From positions 15,507 through 51,802 of the forward strand of contig JACPSF010000071.1 in NCBI GenBank assembly GCA_016193385.1: a DNA stretch of 36,296 nucleotides. Reading direction: 5' to 3'. This document shows positions 16,090 through 22,401 of this stretch, in pieces; within the stretch, counting starts at the first letter, position 1, and each line of letters starts with the position of its first letter. The DNA is from Deltaproteobacteria bacterium. GTDB lineage: Bacteria > Desulfobacterota_B > Binatia > UBA9968. The translations under genes and the position numbers were made by a program. The notes beneath the pieces are model-generated. The model made no database searches and had not been told where the DNA came from. It was given only the letters and a program-made list of their open reading frames with translations.

Positions 16090-16688
16090 CAACCGATCAC
16101 CTCGATCCAGAATCCGCCCTCGATGGAGATTCTGGCACACGAGGAGAGCCCCGCGCTGCTGAGGAATCTTTCGCCCTCCTTCTCAGTAATTCTTGTTTTG
16201 CCGAGATCCTCGTTCATTTGTCGGGAGAGATCGGCGATGGGCGAGATCACTTCGTTCGGGGTCAAAGGTCCGTAGCCTCCGCCCACCCATCCGAACCCAC
16301 CAGGGCGAAGCACCCGCTTGACCTCGCGCAGAAGTGAAGCGGTGAGATAGAAAAAAGCGCCTCTCAATGTCACGAGGTCGAATGAACTGTCAGGCTCCGG
16401 GATCGCTTCGATGGGTGCCCTGTGAACGGCCAGCCGTGAGGCGCAGCCTTTCTCGCGAGCCCACTGCGCGGCCGATCGCAGCACGCGCTCCGATTCATCC
16501 ACCACCTTGGCATGGAGGCTTAAATTTTTTGCGAGCAGGCTCACGGCTATCCCGCCGGCGAACGGGCCGAAATCGAGGACATTGCCGGAGCGCACGCCTG
16601 AAGCTGCCACCACATGGTCGGCCATAAAGGGATAGACGGGTAGCCACAGTGCGTTGATTTCCTCGATGAGATCCTCGTCGCGCCTCAT
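16089..16688 (-). CDS. Class I SAM-dependent methyltransferase
   Basis: A 199-residue Rossmann methyltransferase. Motif I is VLDFGPFAGG at 37-46, slightly unusual in having Phe-Gly-Pro in place of Gly-x-Gly; SSFDLVTLRGAFFYL is the motif IV region and EVKRVLRPGGFGWVGGG the motif VI region typical of UbiE/Methyltransf_11 types. The substrate is unknown. ATG 16688 is preferred over the GTG at 16700, as GAGAGG lies about 14 bases upstream and a GAAGG closer by. It follows the MFS gene by 51 bases and overlaps the SET gene by one base, so the three form a probable operon. Confidence 0.82.
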   Translation of the reverse strand: MRRDEDLIEEINALWLPVYPFMADHVVAASGVRSGNVLDFGPFAGGIAVSLLAKNLSLHAKVVDESERVLRSAAQWAREKGCASRLAVHRAPIEAIPEPDSSFDLVTLRGAFFYLTASLLREVKRVLRPGGFGWVGGGYGPLTPNEVISPIADLSRQMNEDLGKTRITEKEGERFLSSAGLSSCARISIEGGFWIEVIG

Positions 16689-16739
16689 GCCTTCAACCAC
16701 CTCTCTCAGTTAAGGGACTGCTCTTTTTTCACCCAGGTC

Positions 16740-17996
16740 CTAATACGAGCGGTAGCGCCAGAGTTGAGGAATGGCCCGGTTAATGCCGATGATCATGATC
16801 AGGCAGAGGCCGCTGCCCAGCAGGAGGGCGTTCGGCGCCCCGAACAGCTGAGCGGCGGCTCCGGCGAGCAATGCCCCCAGGGCGTTGGTCGTTTGAGAGA
16901 AAACCGTTATGAGGCTCGAAGCCCTTCCGAGCATCCCATCTGGAGCGAGAAGCTGCACCACCGTCCGGCGCATGGTCACACTGATGGCGTCAGTAAAGCC
17001 CAGAACGATCACCGCCGCCGCCGCCATCCAGAACCACTTTGAGATTCCCAAAAGGGCGAGGCTCGCCGCGAAGAAGAGGGCGGCGACCACCACCGAGACG
17101 CCTTTCCGCCTGATATCCCCGGCCATAAGCAGCGCTGTCGAGCCCAGCAGGGAGCCCACCGCAGGCGCCGCATAAAGGGTCCCCAGGCCCGTCGCCCCCA
17201 TCTTAAAAACGTCGCTTGCAAATATGGGTAAAATGGGACGATAGAATCCAACCAGGACGACGCCGAAGTCGAGCAGGAATAGAGACAGGATGATGCGCTG
17301 GGCCCAGATAAACTCTACTCCCTCGACGATGCTCCCAAGGCTTATGCGCCGTCGCTTGCCTTCCGGCTTGCCCGAGCTGCGCACCGCCAGAACGGAGAGA
17401 ATGGCCGGACCGATCAAGACTGCGCACGAGAAATAGGTGACAGCCAGGCCGATGCGATCGATTAGCACTCCCCCGATGGCCGGGCCGACGAGGAAGCTGC
17501 TCTGAGTGACCATAGCGTTCAAGGTTACCGCGTTCATCAGATGAGACGGGGGCACCAGGCGCGGGATCAGGGCGGAGCGGGCGGGCCAGCTAAAGACATC
17601 CACGAGCGAGCTTACCAGGGCAAAGAGATAGATATGCCAGACCTGGATTGCGCCTGTGATGGTCAGGAAACCCAAGGCCAAGCCGGGCACCAGGTGAAGG
17701 CAGTGCGTAGCCAGGATGAGCTTCTTTCGGTCCAAAGCATCCGCCACCGCGCCGGCGAAGAGACCGAAGAGCACGAAGGGGAGGGCCTGGAAAAAGCCCG
17801 TGAGACCCAACTGGAAAGGCGAGCCCGAAAGCTCGTAGACCTGATAGAGGCTGGAGACGTTACGGATCTGCACCGCTATCGCGGTCAGGACGCTCGACCC
17901 CCAGATCAGACTGAAATCCCGGAAGAGCAACGACGACCAGGGCCGGATCGCATCTTCGCCGGGCCGGGTTCGGTTCATTTCCACGCGATTACGCAC
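16740..17996 (-). CDS. MFS transporter, EntS/MFS_3-type exporter
   Basis: A 418-residue membrane protein of the MFS_3 group, which includes the enterobactin exporter EntS. SSLLFRDFSLIWGSSVLTAIA and the loop GLFAGAVADALDRKKLI (G-x(3)-D-x(2)-D-R-K-K) between helices 2 and 3 are characteristic, as is the second-half GDIRRKG loop. Around 12 hydrophobic segments are visible. Members export small molecules, often siderophores or drugs. It is the first gene of the minus-strand set with a methyltransferase and the exported SET protein, which raises the possibility that it exports a product modified by that methyltransferase; that is inference. An alternative start is the ATG at residue 7. Confidence 0.85.
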   Translation of the reverse strand: MRNRVEMNRTRPGEDAIRPWSSLLFRDFSLIWGSSVLTAIAVQIRNVSSLYQVYELSGSPFQLGLTGFFQALPFVLFGLFAGAVADALDRKKLILATHCLHLVPGLALGFLTITGAIQVWHIYLFALVSSLVDVFSWPARSALIPRLVPPSHLMNAVTLNAMVTQSSFLVGPAIGGVLIDRIGLAVTYFSCAVLIGPAILSVLAVRSSGKPEGKRRRISLGSIVEGVEFIWAQRIILSLFLLDFGVVLVGFYRPILPIFASDVFKMGATGLGTLYAAPAVGSLLGSTALLMAGDIRRKGVSVVVAALFFAASLALLGISKWFWMAAAAVIVLGFTDAISVTMRRTVVQLLAPDGMLGRASSLITVFSQTTNALGALLAGAAAQLFGAPNALLLGSGLCLIMIIGINRAIPQLWRYRSY

Positions 17997-18189
17997 TTAT
18001 TCCGATAACCGTTTTTAAGCTTGAGAGTGATTGAAATTTGCGTCGTTGAGATTGCGTCAGTAGCCTGTCTGGGAAGGGTTACCTGGCAGCAAGAAGATTT
18101 ACAAACGATCGATCATGGATCCGTACGTCCGTTAGCTCTATACTTTTCGATGGATTCCCTTAAGCGTATATTACGAGTTGCTCGATCTT

Positions 18190-18321
18190 GCAAGGATGCG
18201 TACCGGTCTTCCCGTAGCGCTCCAGCTCGTAGGCAAGCCGTTTGACGAACCTACGGTGTTGCAAGCGGCTTATACCTACCAGCAGCACGCGAGATGGTAT
18301 GAGAGGCGGCCTCCCATTTGA
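18190..18321 (+). pseudogene. C-terminal remnant of an amidase-signature (GatA-like) gene
   Basis: The frame from 18190 to the TGA at 18319-18321 translates to ARMRTGLPVALQLVGKPFDE, then a Thr-Val-Leu-Gln-Ala-Ala-Tyr stretch, and ends RWYERRPPI. This is the conserved C-terminus of amidase-signature enzymes (GLPVGLQLVGRPFDE...L..A..yE....WH.RRP). Only about 43 codons remain and the catalytic Ser-Ser-Lys part is absent. Upstream to 17997 nothing further is recognisable. The remnant stops 9 bases before the insertion sequence. It suggests an amidase gene was mostly deleted here. Confidence 0.75.
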
Positions 18322-18324
18322 AGG

Positions 18325-18330
18325 CGTAGG
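18325..18330. repeat. Putative target-site duplication, left copy
   Basis: CGTAGG here is identical to 19716-19721 on the other side of the insertion sequence. Joining the flanks through one copy restores a run of AGGC-led units, supporting this as the pre-insertion sequence. Confidence 0.55.
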
Positions 18331-18336
18331 GTGATT

Positions 18337-18389
18337 ACCGCCATAACATCGAGAACTATTTTCTAATGCAGCCAACCGCCATAACATCG
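18337..18389. repeat. IS left end: two transposase-site copies
   Basis: ACCGCCATAACATCG occurs at 18337-18351, followed by AGAACTATT (type A), and again at 18375-18389, followed by TGTACTTG (type B), with a 38-base period. The transposase stop codon lies inside the type A site extension. Confidence 0.8.
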
Positions 18390-19606
18390 TGTACTTGCAT
18401 CACGTTAAGACCTTGCCGTCCCAAAGGAAAACAGTGGAGAAATCCTGGATTCGTGAATCGGAAAGGTGAAAGACGCCTGCGGATGAAGTAGGTCTTGCCA
18501 TTCACGTCTATATGTCCCCTTCCATCCACCTTGCGAATCCAGGCGACCTTCCCTTTGGCCACTGGGAAATGAATCTGCGCCTTGGCATCGAGATAGGCGG
18601 CCAGCTGGAATTGCTGAGGCAGATGCGCCAGCTGCTTCCAGCGTCGATCCCGAAGGATCCCGGGAAAACGGGTACCCTGGTCTTTGTGTCTGAGAGCGCG
18701 ATGAGGTTTTTGGTAGTGATAGTAACGGGAAAAGCGCCGATCCACCCGTCGAAGGTGAGCAAGCGTGGGACAGCTATGGCGGTGCAGGACGCGCTCTTGC
18801 CACAGCCCATTGAAACTCTCCACCGTGGCGTTTCTTCCAGGCTCCCCCGGTGGAATAAAGAGCAGGTGAACCCCCAGCAACAGGTGCAGCCGGATAACCT
18901 GCGAGAGGCTGTGGGGATAGCGGCCTCCTCCAGTCGCTGCCATTTCATTGTCCATCTGGGAGATCACGGGGACTCCCAAAGACCGCCATGCCTGCACAAG
19001 ATGCCTGCAGAGCGTGATGGCTTGCTTGTCTGGAGCTTGGCTGGTTGCCGCCGTGTGTCCGGCCACATCCACGGTGTGAAAGGAATAAAACCGGGTGACC
19101 CCGTGCGGACCTCGCAGGTGTCGAGGACCCACCAGATCGGTCTGATGCAGATCTCCGATCTGCTTCGCAACAGGACCTGGGTAGGGAGGTCCTCCCCCGT
19201 GGCTTCTGTGGTGGGGACCCCGCTGGGTACGCCCGTGGCGCGCCAGGATCCGCTCGATGGTGCGCAGAGAGGGAATTTTTCGGATCCTCTGACGTCCCAG
19301 TTCCCACTGGATGGCCTCCGCACTGATGCCCGAGAAAGCCGTTCGGCGGGTCCGATGGGCTTCCAATGCGTCTCGGAGCAAAAGCACCTTCTCGACCAGG
19401 GCCGCTGGGGTCTTTCGCCAGATACCGTGAGGAACACGGCTTTGGTCTTTGAGCCCCGCTTTGCCTTCCTTCCGAAAACGTCGTAACCATTTCGCAAGCC
19501 AAGAACGGCATCGCCCCACCTGCCGAATAACCGTTTCAAAGCCCTTTCCTCGCTGATACAACTCAATGGCATAGACCCGGCGCTCAAGCTCCGTTATCTT
19601 CTTCAT
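18356..19606 (-). CDS. DDE transposase with integrase core (IS481-like)
   Basis: The 416-residue protein starts with a helix-turn-helix region (ELERRVYAIELYQRGKGFET, then CRSWLAKWLRRFRKEG) that should bind the terminal sites, followed by a second DNA-binding region (SAEAIQWELGRQRI, then PSLRTIERILARHG). The rve catalytic core has Asp157 in HQTDLVGP, Asp219 in SQMDNEMA and Glu263 in GRNATVESFNGLW, a complete DDE triad with the expected IS481/IS3-type spacing. The C-terminal PHRALRHKDQG segment is usual for this group. The ATG at 19606 has RBS AAGGAGT nine bases upstream, but that RBS is within a stable hairpin. No frameshift or stop interrupts it. Confidence 0.9.
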   Translation of the reverse strand: MKKITELERRVYAIELYQRGKGFETVIRQVGRCRSWLAKWLRRFRKEGKAGLKDQSRVPHGIWRKTPAALVEKVLLLRDALEAHRTRRTAFSGISAEAIQWELGRQRIRKIPSLRTIERILARHGRTQRGPHHRSHGGGPPYPGPVAKQIGDLHQTDLVGPRHLRGPHGVTRFYSFHTVDVAGHTAATSQAPDKQAITLCRHLVQAWRSLGVPVISQMDNEMAATGGGRYPHSLSQVIRLHLLLGVHLLFIPPGEPGRNATVESFNGLWQERVLHRHSCPTLAHLRRVDRRFSRYYHYQKPHRALRHKDQGTRFPGILRDRRWKQLAHLPQQFQLAAYLDAKAQIHFPVAKGKVAWIRKVDGRGHIDVNGKTYFIRRRLSPFRFTNPGFLHCFPLGRQGLNVMQVHDVMAVGCIRK

Positions 19607-19615
19607 CAGCCCCTG

Positions 19616-19642
19616 ACTCCTTCCAAATTATTTGGAAGGAGT
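19616..19642 (-). promoter_or_regulatory. Hairpin sequestering the transposase ribosome binding site
   Basis: ACTCCTTCCAA at 19616-19626 and TTGGAAGGAGT at 19632-19642 form a perfect 11-bp stem with a 5-base loop. On the minus strand the 3' arm contains AAGGAGT, the RBS of the transposase, nine bases before its ATG. Transcripts entering from outside would fold and hide the RBS. Confidence 0.75.
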
Positions 19643-19669
19643 TTAAGGGACCCATCACACAATAGTTCT

Positions 19670-19710
19670 CGATGTTATGGCGGAAGTTGAGTACACGATG
19701 TTATGGCGGT
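19670..19710. repeat. IS right end: two transposase-site copies, order reversed
   Basis: On the minus strand the outer copy (19710 to 19696) continues into TGTACT, type B, and the inner copy (19683 to 19670) continues into AGAACTATT, type A, 27 bases further in. Thus the order from outside is B then A, opposite to the left end. Confidence 0.8.
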
Positions 19711-19715
19711 AACCC

Positions 19716-19721
19716 CGTAGG
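19716..19721. repeat. Putative target-site duplication, right copy
   Basis: CGTAGG matches 18325-18330. Its last three bases are also the start of the AGGC heptamer array. Confidence 0.55.
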
Positions 19722-19789
19722 CAATAGGCGGGAGGCAACAGGCAACAGTTTCTCTTCTCGCGCCTCGCGGCTCAAGCCTCACGCCTGAC
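19719..19789. repeat. Two opposed heptanucleotide arrays
   Basis: Four consecutive 7-base units of the form AGGCNNN (for example AGGCAAT, AGGCAAC) fill 19719-19746. Four units of the complementary form GCCTNNN, one with a changed second base, fill 19762-19789 and contain the stop codon of the small gene at 19772. The two sub-arrays are inverted relative to each other and could pair. Confidence 0.7.
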
Positions 19790-20059
19790 TTTCTCCTCCA
19801 GGTATCCGCCCGCCTCGGCCTGGGCCAATATCTCATGAATGGTCTGCACCAACTTCCGTGCCGCCTCCGGAGTCAACTCCACTGCCACTCGGGCTCCCGG
19901 ACCCTTAGCTTCGTTCACAAAGTCGATGTTCAGCGAATGTTCCAAAGGCATGTTGTAGGGATGGTCGTACGACACGTTAAGCTGGCGCACGTCGAACCAT
20001 CCGTCCTTGCCTTTACCGCTGCCGTCAATCGCCACCTGCTTCGCAATCATCGTACACAT
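19772..20059 (-). CDS. Small conserved protein (DUF6295-like)
   Basis: A 95-residue protein beginning MCTMIAKQVAIDGSGKGKDG, then GWFDVRQLNVSYDHP and LEHSLNIDFVNEAKG. I recall this pattern from a conserved family of unknown function (DUF6295); the assignment is from memory. The C-terminal helix (TPEAARKLVQTIHEILAQAE) is typical. The family sequence probably ends near EEKV: the last residues (RREA) and stop are coded by the GCCT heptamer array, so the tail may be a random extension. It is the last gene of a probable operon after a substrate-binding protein and a dienelactone hydrolase, 30 bases downstream of the latter. Confidence 0.7.
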   Translation of the reverse strand: MCTMIAKQVAIDGSGKGKDGWFDVRQLNVSYDHPYNMPLEHSLNIDFVNEAKGPGARVAVELTPEAARKLVQTIHEILAQAEAGGYLEEKVRREA

Positions 20060-20089
20060 ATCTGGTTCCTTTCCGTACGGAATTAAAGG

Positions 20090-20848
20090 CTAGGCCTTGA
20101 GATGTTTATCAAGGAAGGCGAGCACCTTCTTCCAGCCGTCCACCGCCTGCTCCTGCCGATACGCCGGCCGGTCATAGTAGAAGAAGCCATGGCCCGCCCC
20201 GTCATACCTGTGAAACTCATAGTTCTTGCGGTGCTTCTTGAGTTCCTCCTCGTGCCGATTCACCAGTTCCGGCGAAGGGCTCTTATCATCGTTGCCGAAG
20301 AGCCCTAGGAGCGGGCACGAGAGATCTTTGGTGTAGTCAATCGGGGCCACGGGTTGCTTCGGGGTGAGATCCTCCTTTGACATTACGACACGCCCGCCCC
20401 AGCACTCCACGGCCGCGTCGAAGCCCTTTACGAGACACGCCACGAAGAATGCGTTCCGGCCCCCGGAGCAGGTTCCAAAGACGCCCACCTTGCTGTTGAC
20501 AAAGAGAAGCGAGCGCAGGTAGCGCATCGCCCCTTCGACGTCGCCCACAACCTGATCGTCCGGGACGCCTCCCGCCGCCCGCACTTTGGCCCCTACATCC
20601 TCAGGCGTGCCATGGCCCTCGCGGAAATAGAGATCGGGAGAAATCGCCGCGTAGCCATGGTGGGCGAACTTGCGCGTGCACTCCCGGTACCACTCATCCC
20701 AGCCGGGCGCGTGGTGGATCACGACCATCCCAGGGAGCGGCCCGGCGCCCAGAGGCCGGGCAAAGTAAGCATTGATGACGTCCCCATTGGCCCCGCGATG
20801 CGTGACGGTTTCCGCCAGCATACCTTCATACATATTCGTTTGGTACAT
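20090..20848 (-). CDS. Dienelactone hydrolase family protein
   Basis: A 252-residue alpha/beta hydrolase of the dienelactone hydrolase family. The nucleophile elbow is GTCSGG, so the nucleophile is Cys, as in true dienelactone hydrolases; Asp in LFGNDDKSP and His in DGAGHGFFYYDRP complete the triad. GMVVIHHAPGWDEWYREC provides the oxyanion region. The classic enzyme opens 4-carboxymethylenebutenolide in chlorocatechol degradation, but many family members have other or unknown lactone/ester substrates. It sits 34 bases after a substrate-binding protein gene and 30 before the small DUF6295-like gene, suggesting joint uptake and processing of one compound. Confidence 0.88.
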   Translation of the reverse strand: MYQTNMYEGMLAETVTHRGANGDVINAYFARPLGAGPLPGMVVIHHAPGWDEWYRECTRKFAHHGYAAISPDLYFREGHGTPEDVGAKVRAAGGVPDDQVVGDVEGAMRYLRSLLFVNSKVGVFGTCSGGRNAFFVACLVKGFDAAVECWGGRVVMSKEDLTPKQPVAPIDYTKDLSCPLLGLFGNDDKSPSPELVNRHEEELKKHRKNYEFHRYDGAGHGFFYYDRPAYRQEQAVDGWKKVLAFLDKHLKA

Positions 20849-20882
20849 AGAATCCCTCCGTGTTTCGGATGAACCTTGTTTC

Positions 20883-21938
20883 TTAATCGTTATACAGCCT
20901 CTTTATAAAGCCCTCTTTTTCCAGCTCGTCGATCAGACTCATATCCGTGAACCGTCTCGGGTCCGCCGTCTTGGCAGCGGGGATCTTTTCCATCCCCTCA
21001 AGAATCGTCTTGACGCCTTCCAGGGGCGTGCGCGGGACCTTTAGCATATTCCGTGCCTGCACAGTGTAGGCCTCTCTCACCTCATCCCGATTTTTCATCC
21101 TCGTCCACTTCTGAATCACCCTGACGCTGAACTCCTCATCATCCAGGTATTTCTTGATCCCTTCCAAGTAGGCTTTCGTGAAGCGTCTAGCGACGTCCCT
21201 GCGCTTTTCCATAAATCGTTTTGTTGTCACCACGCTCCCTGTGATGTACGTCTTATTGATCTTGCTCAGGTCAAAAAGCTCGACGAAACCGAGGTTCTTT
21301 GCGCGGATGTTGTTCGGAATCGAGATCGAGGCCGCATCGATCACCTCGTTAACCAAACCTGTAACCAGCAGCCCCATTTCGTTGAGCTGCACCAACGTAA
21401 CATCCGTCATCGGGTCCAAGCCCCACATCTTCAACACCGCCCTTGTGAGGGCGTCCGGCGTGCTTCCAAGCCTGGTGATGCCGATTCTCTTTCCCTTGAG
21501 CTCCTGCGGTGTCTTGATCTTCGGATTGGCGATGAAGCTGTAGAGAGGTTTGTCGAGAATTGAGGCCATGAATACCGTGTCCGCGCCGTTCAGGTTGGCG
21601 CTCACGCACGCATCCGTGACCGACTGCGCGACCGACACCTCGCCCGCCAACAGGGCCTGCATGGCTGTAATGCTGCTGGCGTGGATGAGTTCAACCTCCA
21701 GGCCATTTTTTCTGAATAGACCGGCATCATAAGCGATCCAGGGCACAGCCTGGTTCACGGTGATCGCGCTATAGGCGACCCTCAGAGGAACCAAGGGCTC
21801 TCTGGACGCGGGAGTTGTAGGTGGCTCGGCTCGCTGTAAAGTCGCCCCGTTGCCTACACCCTGCAGCCCTGAAATAAGCACGGCCACAAAAAGAGTGATG
21901 GCCAAAACGTGGGAGATCCTTCCATATTTTCTATCCAT
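20883..21938 (-). CDS. ABC transporter substrate-binding protein (NMT1/THI5-like)
   Basis: A 351-residue exported binding protein. The signal region is MDRKYGRISHVLAITLFVAVLI-type with cleavage near GNGA. The mature part begins PLRVAYSAITVNQAVPWIAY, followed by DAGLFRKNGLEVELIH, ALLAGEVSVAQSV and ELKGKRIGITRLGSTPD, all standard NMT1-family signatures shared with the protein at 6259. Ligands of the family are small organics such as pyrimidines, sulfonates or aromatics; this one is unknown. No permease or ATPase lies nearby. RBS GGAGGCG is visible just before the ATG on the minus strand. First gene of a three-gene set. Confidence 0.9.
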   Translation of the reverse strand: MDRKYGRISHVLAITLFVAVLISGLQGVGNGATLQRAEPPTTPASREPLVPLRVAYSAITVNQAVPWIAYDAGLFRKNGLEVELIHASSITAMQALLAGEVSVAQSVTDACVSANLNGADTVFMASILDKPLYSFIANPKIKTPQELKGKRIGITRLGSTPDALTRAVLKMWGLDPMTDVTLVQLNEMGLLVTGLVNEVIDAASISIPNNIRAKNLGFVELFDLSKINKTYITGSVVTTKRFMEKRRDVARRFTKAYLEGIKKYLDDEEFSVRVIQKWTRMKNRDEVREAYTVQARNMLKVPRTPLEGVKTILEGMEKIPAAKTADPRRFTDMSLIDELEKEGFIKRLYND

Positions 21939-22193
21939 TTTTGCGCCTCCGATTTTCTAGCGCTCCGGGCTGCCATCCTCAAAGCGAAAAGATGTAGTCT
22001 AGTCCCGCCGCGCGGGAGCTGTCAATCTCGACGCGGAAAGTGCGAGCATGTGTGACGACAACAGGTTTCAGAGCGTTTTCCCAAGAGAGTTCATGGAGCG
22101 AGAGAACGAGTGGAAGGAAAGGGTACAGAAGATCTACCAGTGACTTGCGATTTTGTAAAATCGACGCAGGTTGAGAATTTCCGAATGGGGGAA

Positions 22194-22279
22194 TGGTGCC
22201 GGAGAAGGGACTTGAACCCCCACGGAGTTGCCTCCATCGGATTTTGAGTCCGACGCGTCTGCCGTTCCGCCACTCCGGC
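22194..22279 (-). tRNA. tRNA-Leu (anticodon CAA), CCA encoded
   Basis: GCCGGAG at the 5' end pairs with CTCCGGC, followed by discriminator A and an encoded CCA. The anticodon arm TCGGA-CTCAAAA-TCCGA has anticodon CAA, reading TTG codons. The long variable arm (GGAGGCAACTCC) marks a class II tRNA, and GGGGGTTCAAGTCCC is the T arm. Total 86 bases with CCA. Confidence 0.95.
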
Positions 22280-22296
22280 ACAATAGAGATAGCTTT

Positions 22297-22331
22297 GAGT
22301 TCTGAGCGATGAGTTTAGAGTTTAGAACTCA
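22297..22331. repeat. Heptanucleotide array (GAGTTTA type)
   Basis: Five consecutive 7-base units, each starting GA: GAGTTCT, then a GAGCGAT unit, two identical GAGTTTA units, and GAACTCA. It lies between tRNA-Leu and radA. Confidence 0.65.
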
Positions 22332-22373
22332 TCATATTAATAGCGAACCCGGCCGCCTGATACAAGACCGCCA

Positions 22374-22401
22374 ACTGAAGACTGGAAACTCAAAACTAAA
22401 A
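22374..22401. repeat. Heptanucleotide array (ACTNNAA type) at the radA stop codon
   Basis: Four consecutive 7-base units each starting ACT (ACTGAAG through ACTAAAA). The last unit includes the radA stop codon at 22396-22398. Confidence 0.65.

Larger units (their letters stand above)
18331..19715 (-). mobile_element. Insertion sequence with DDE transposase (IS481-like), about 1.39 kb
   Basis: One full-length transposase is flanked by inverted copies of ACCGCCATAACATCG. Each end has two copies: 18337-18351 and 18375-18389 on the left; 19670-19683 (14 bp) and 19696-19710 on the right. The outer borders are set by these sites and by the CGTAGG direct repeats at 18325 and 19716; exact tips are uncertain because the outermost bases of the two ends differ slightly. 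The element looks intact and may be active. Confidence 0.75.

Noticed and set aside
18512..19486. 324-codon plus-strand ORF across the IS
   Set aside because: It lies entirely antisense to the intact DDE transposase and its translation has no recognisable motif.
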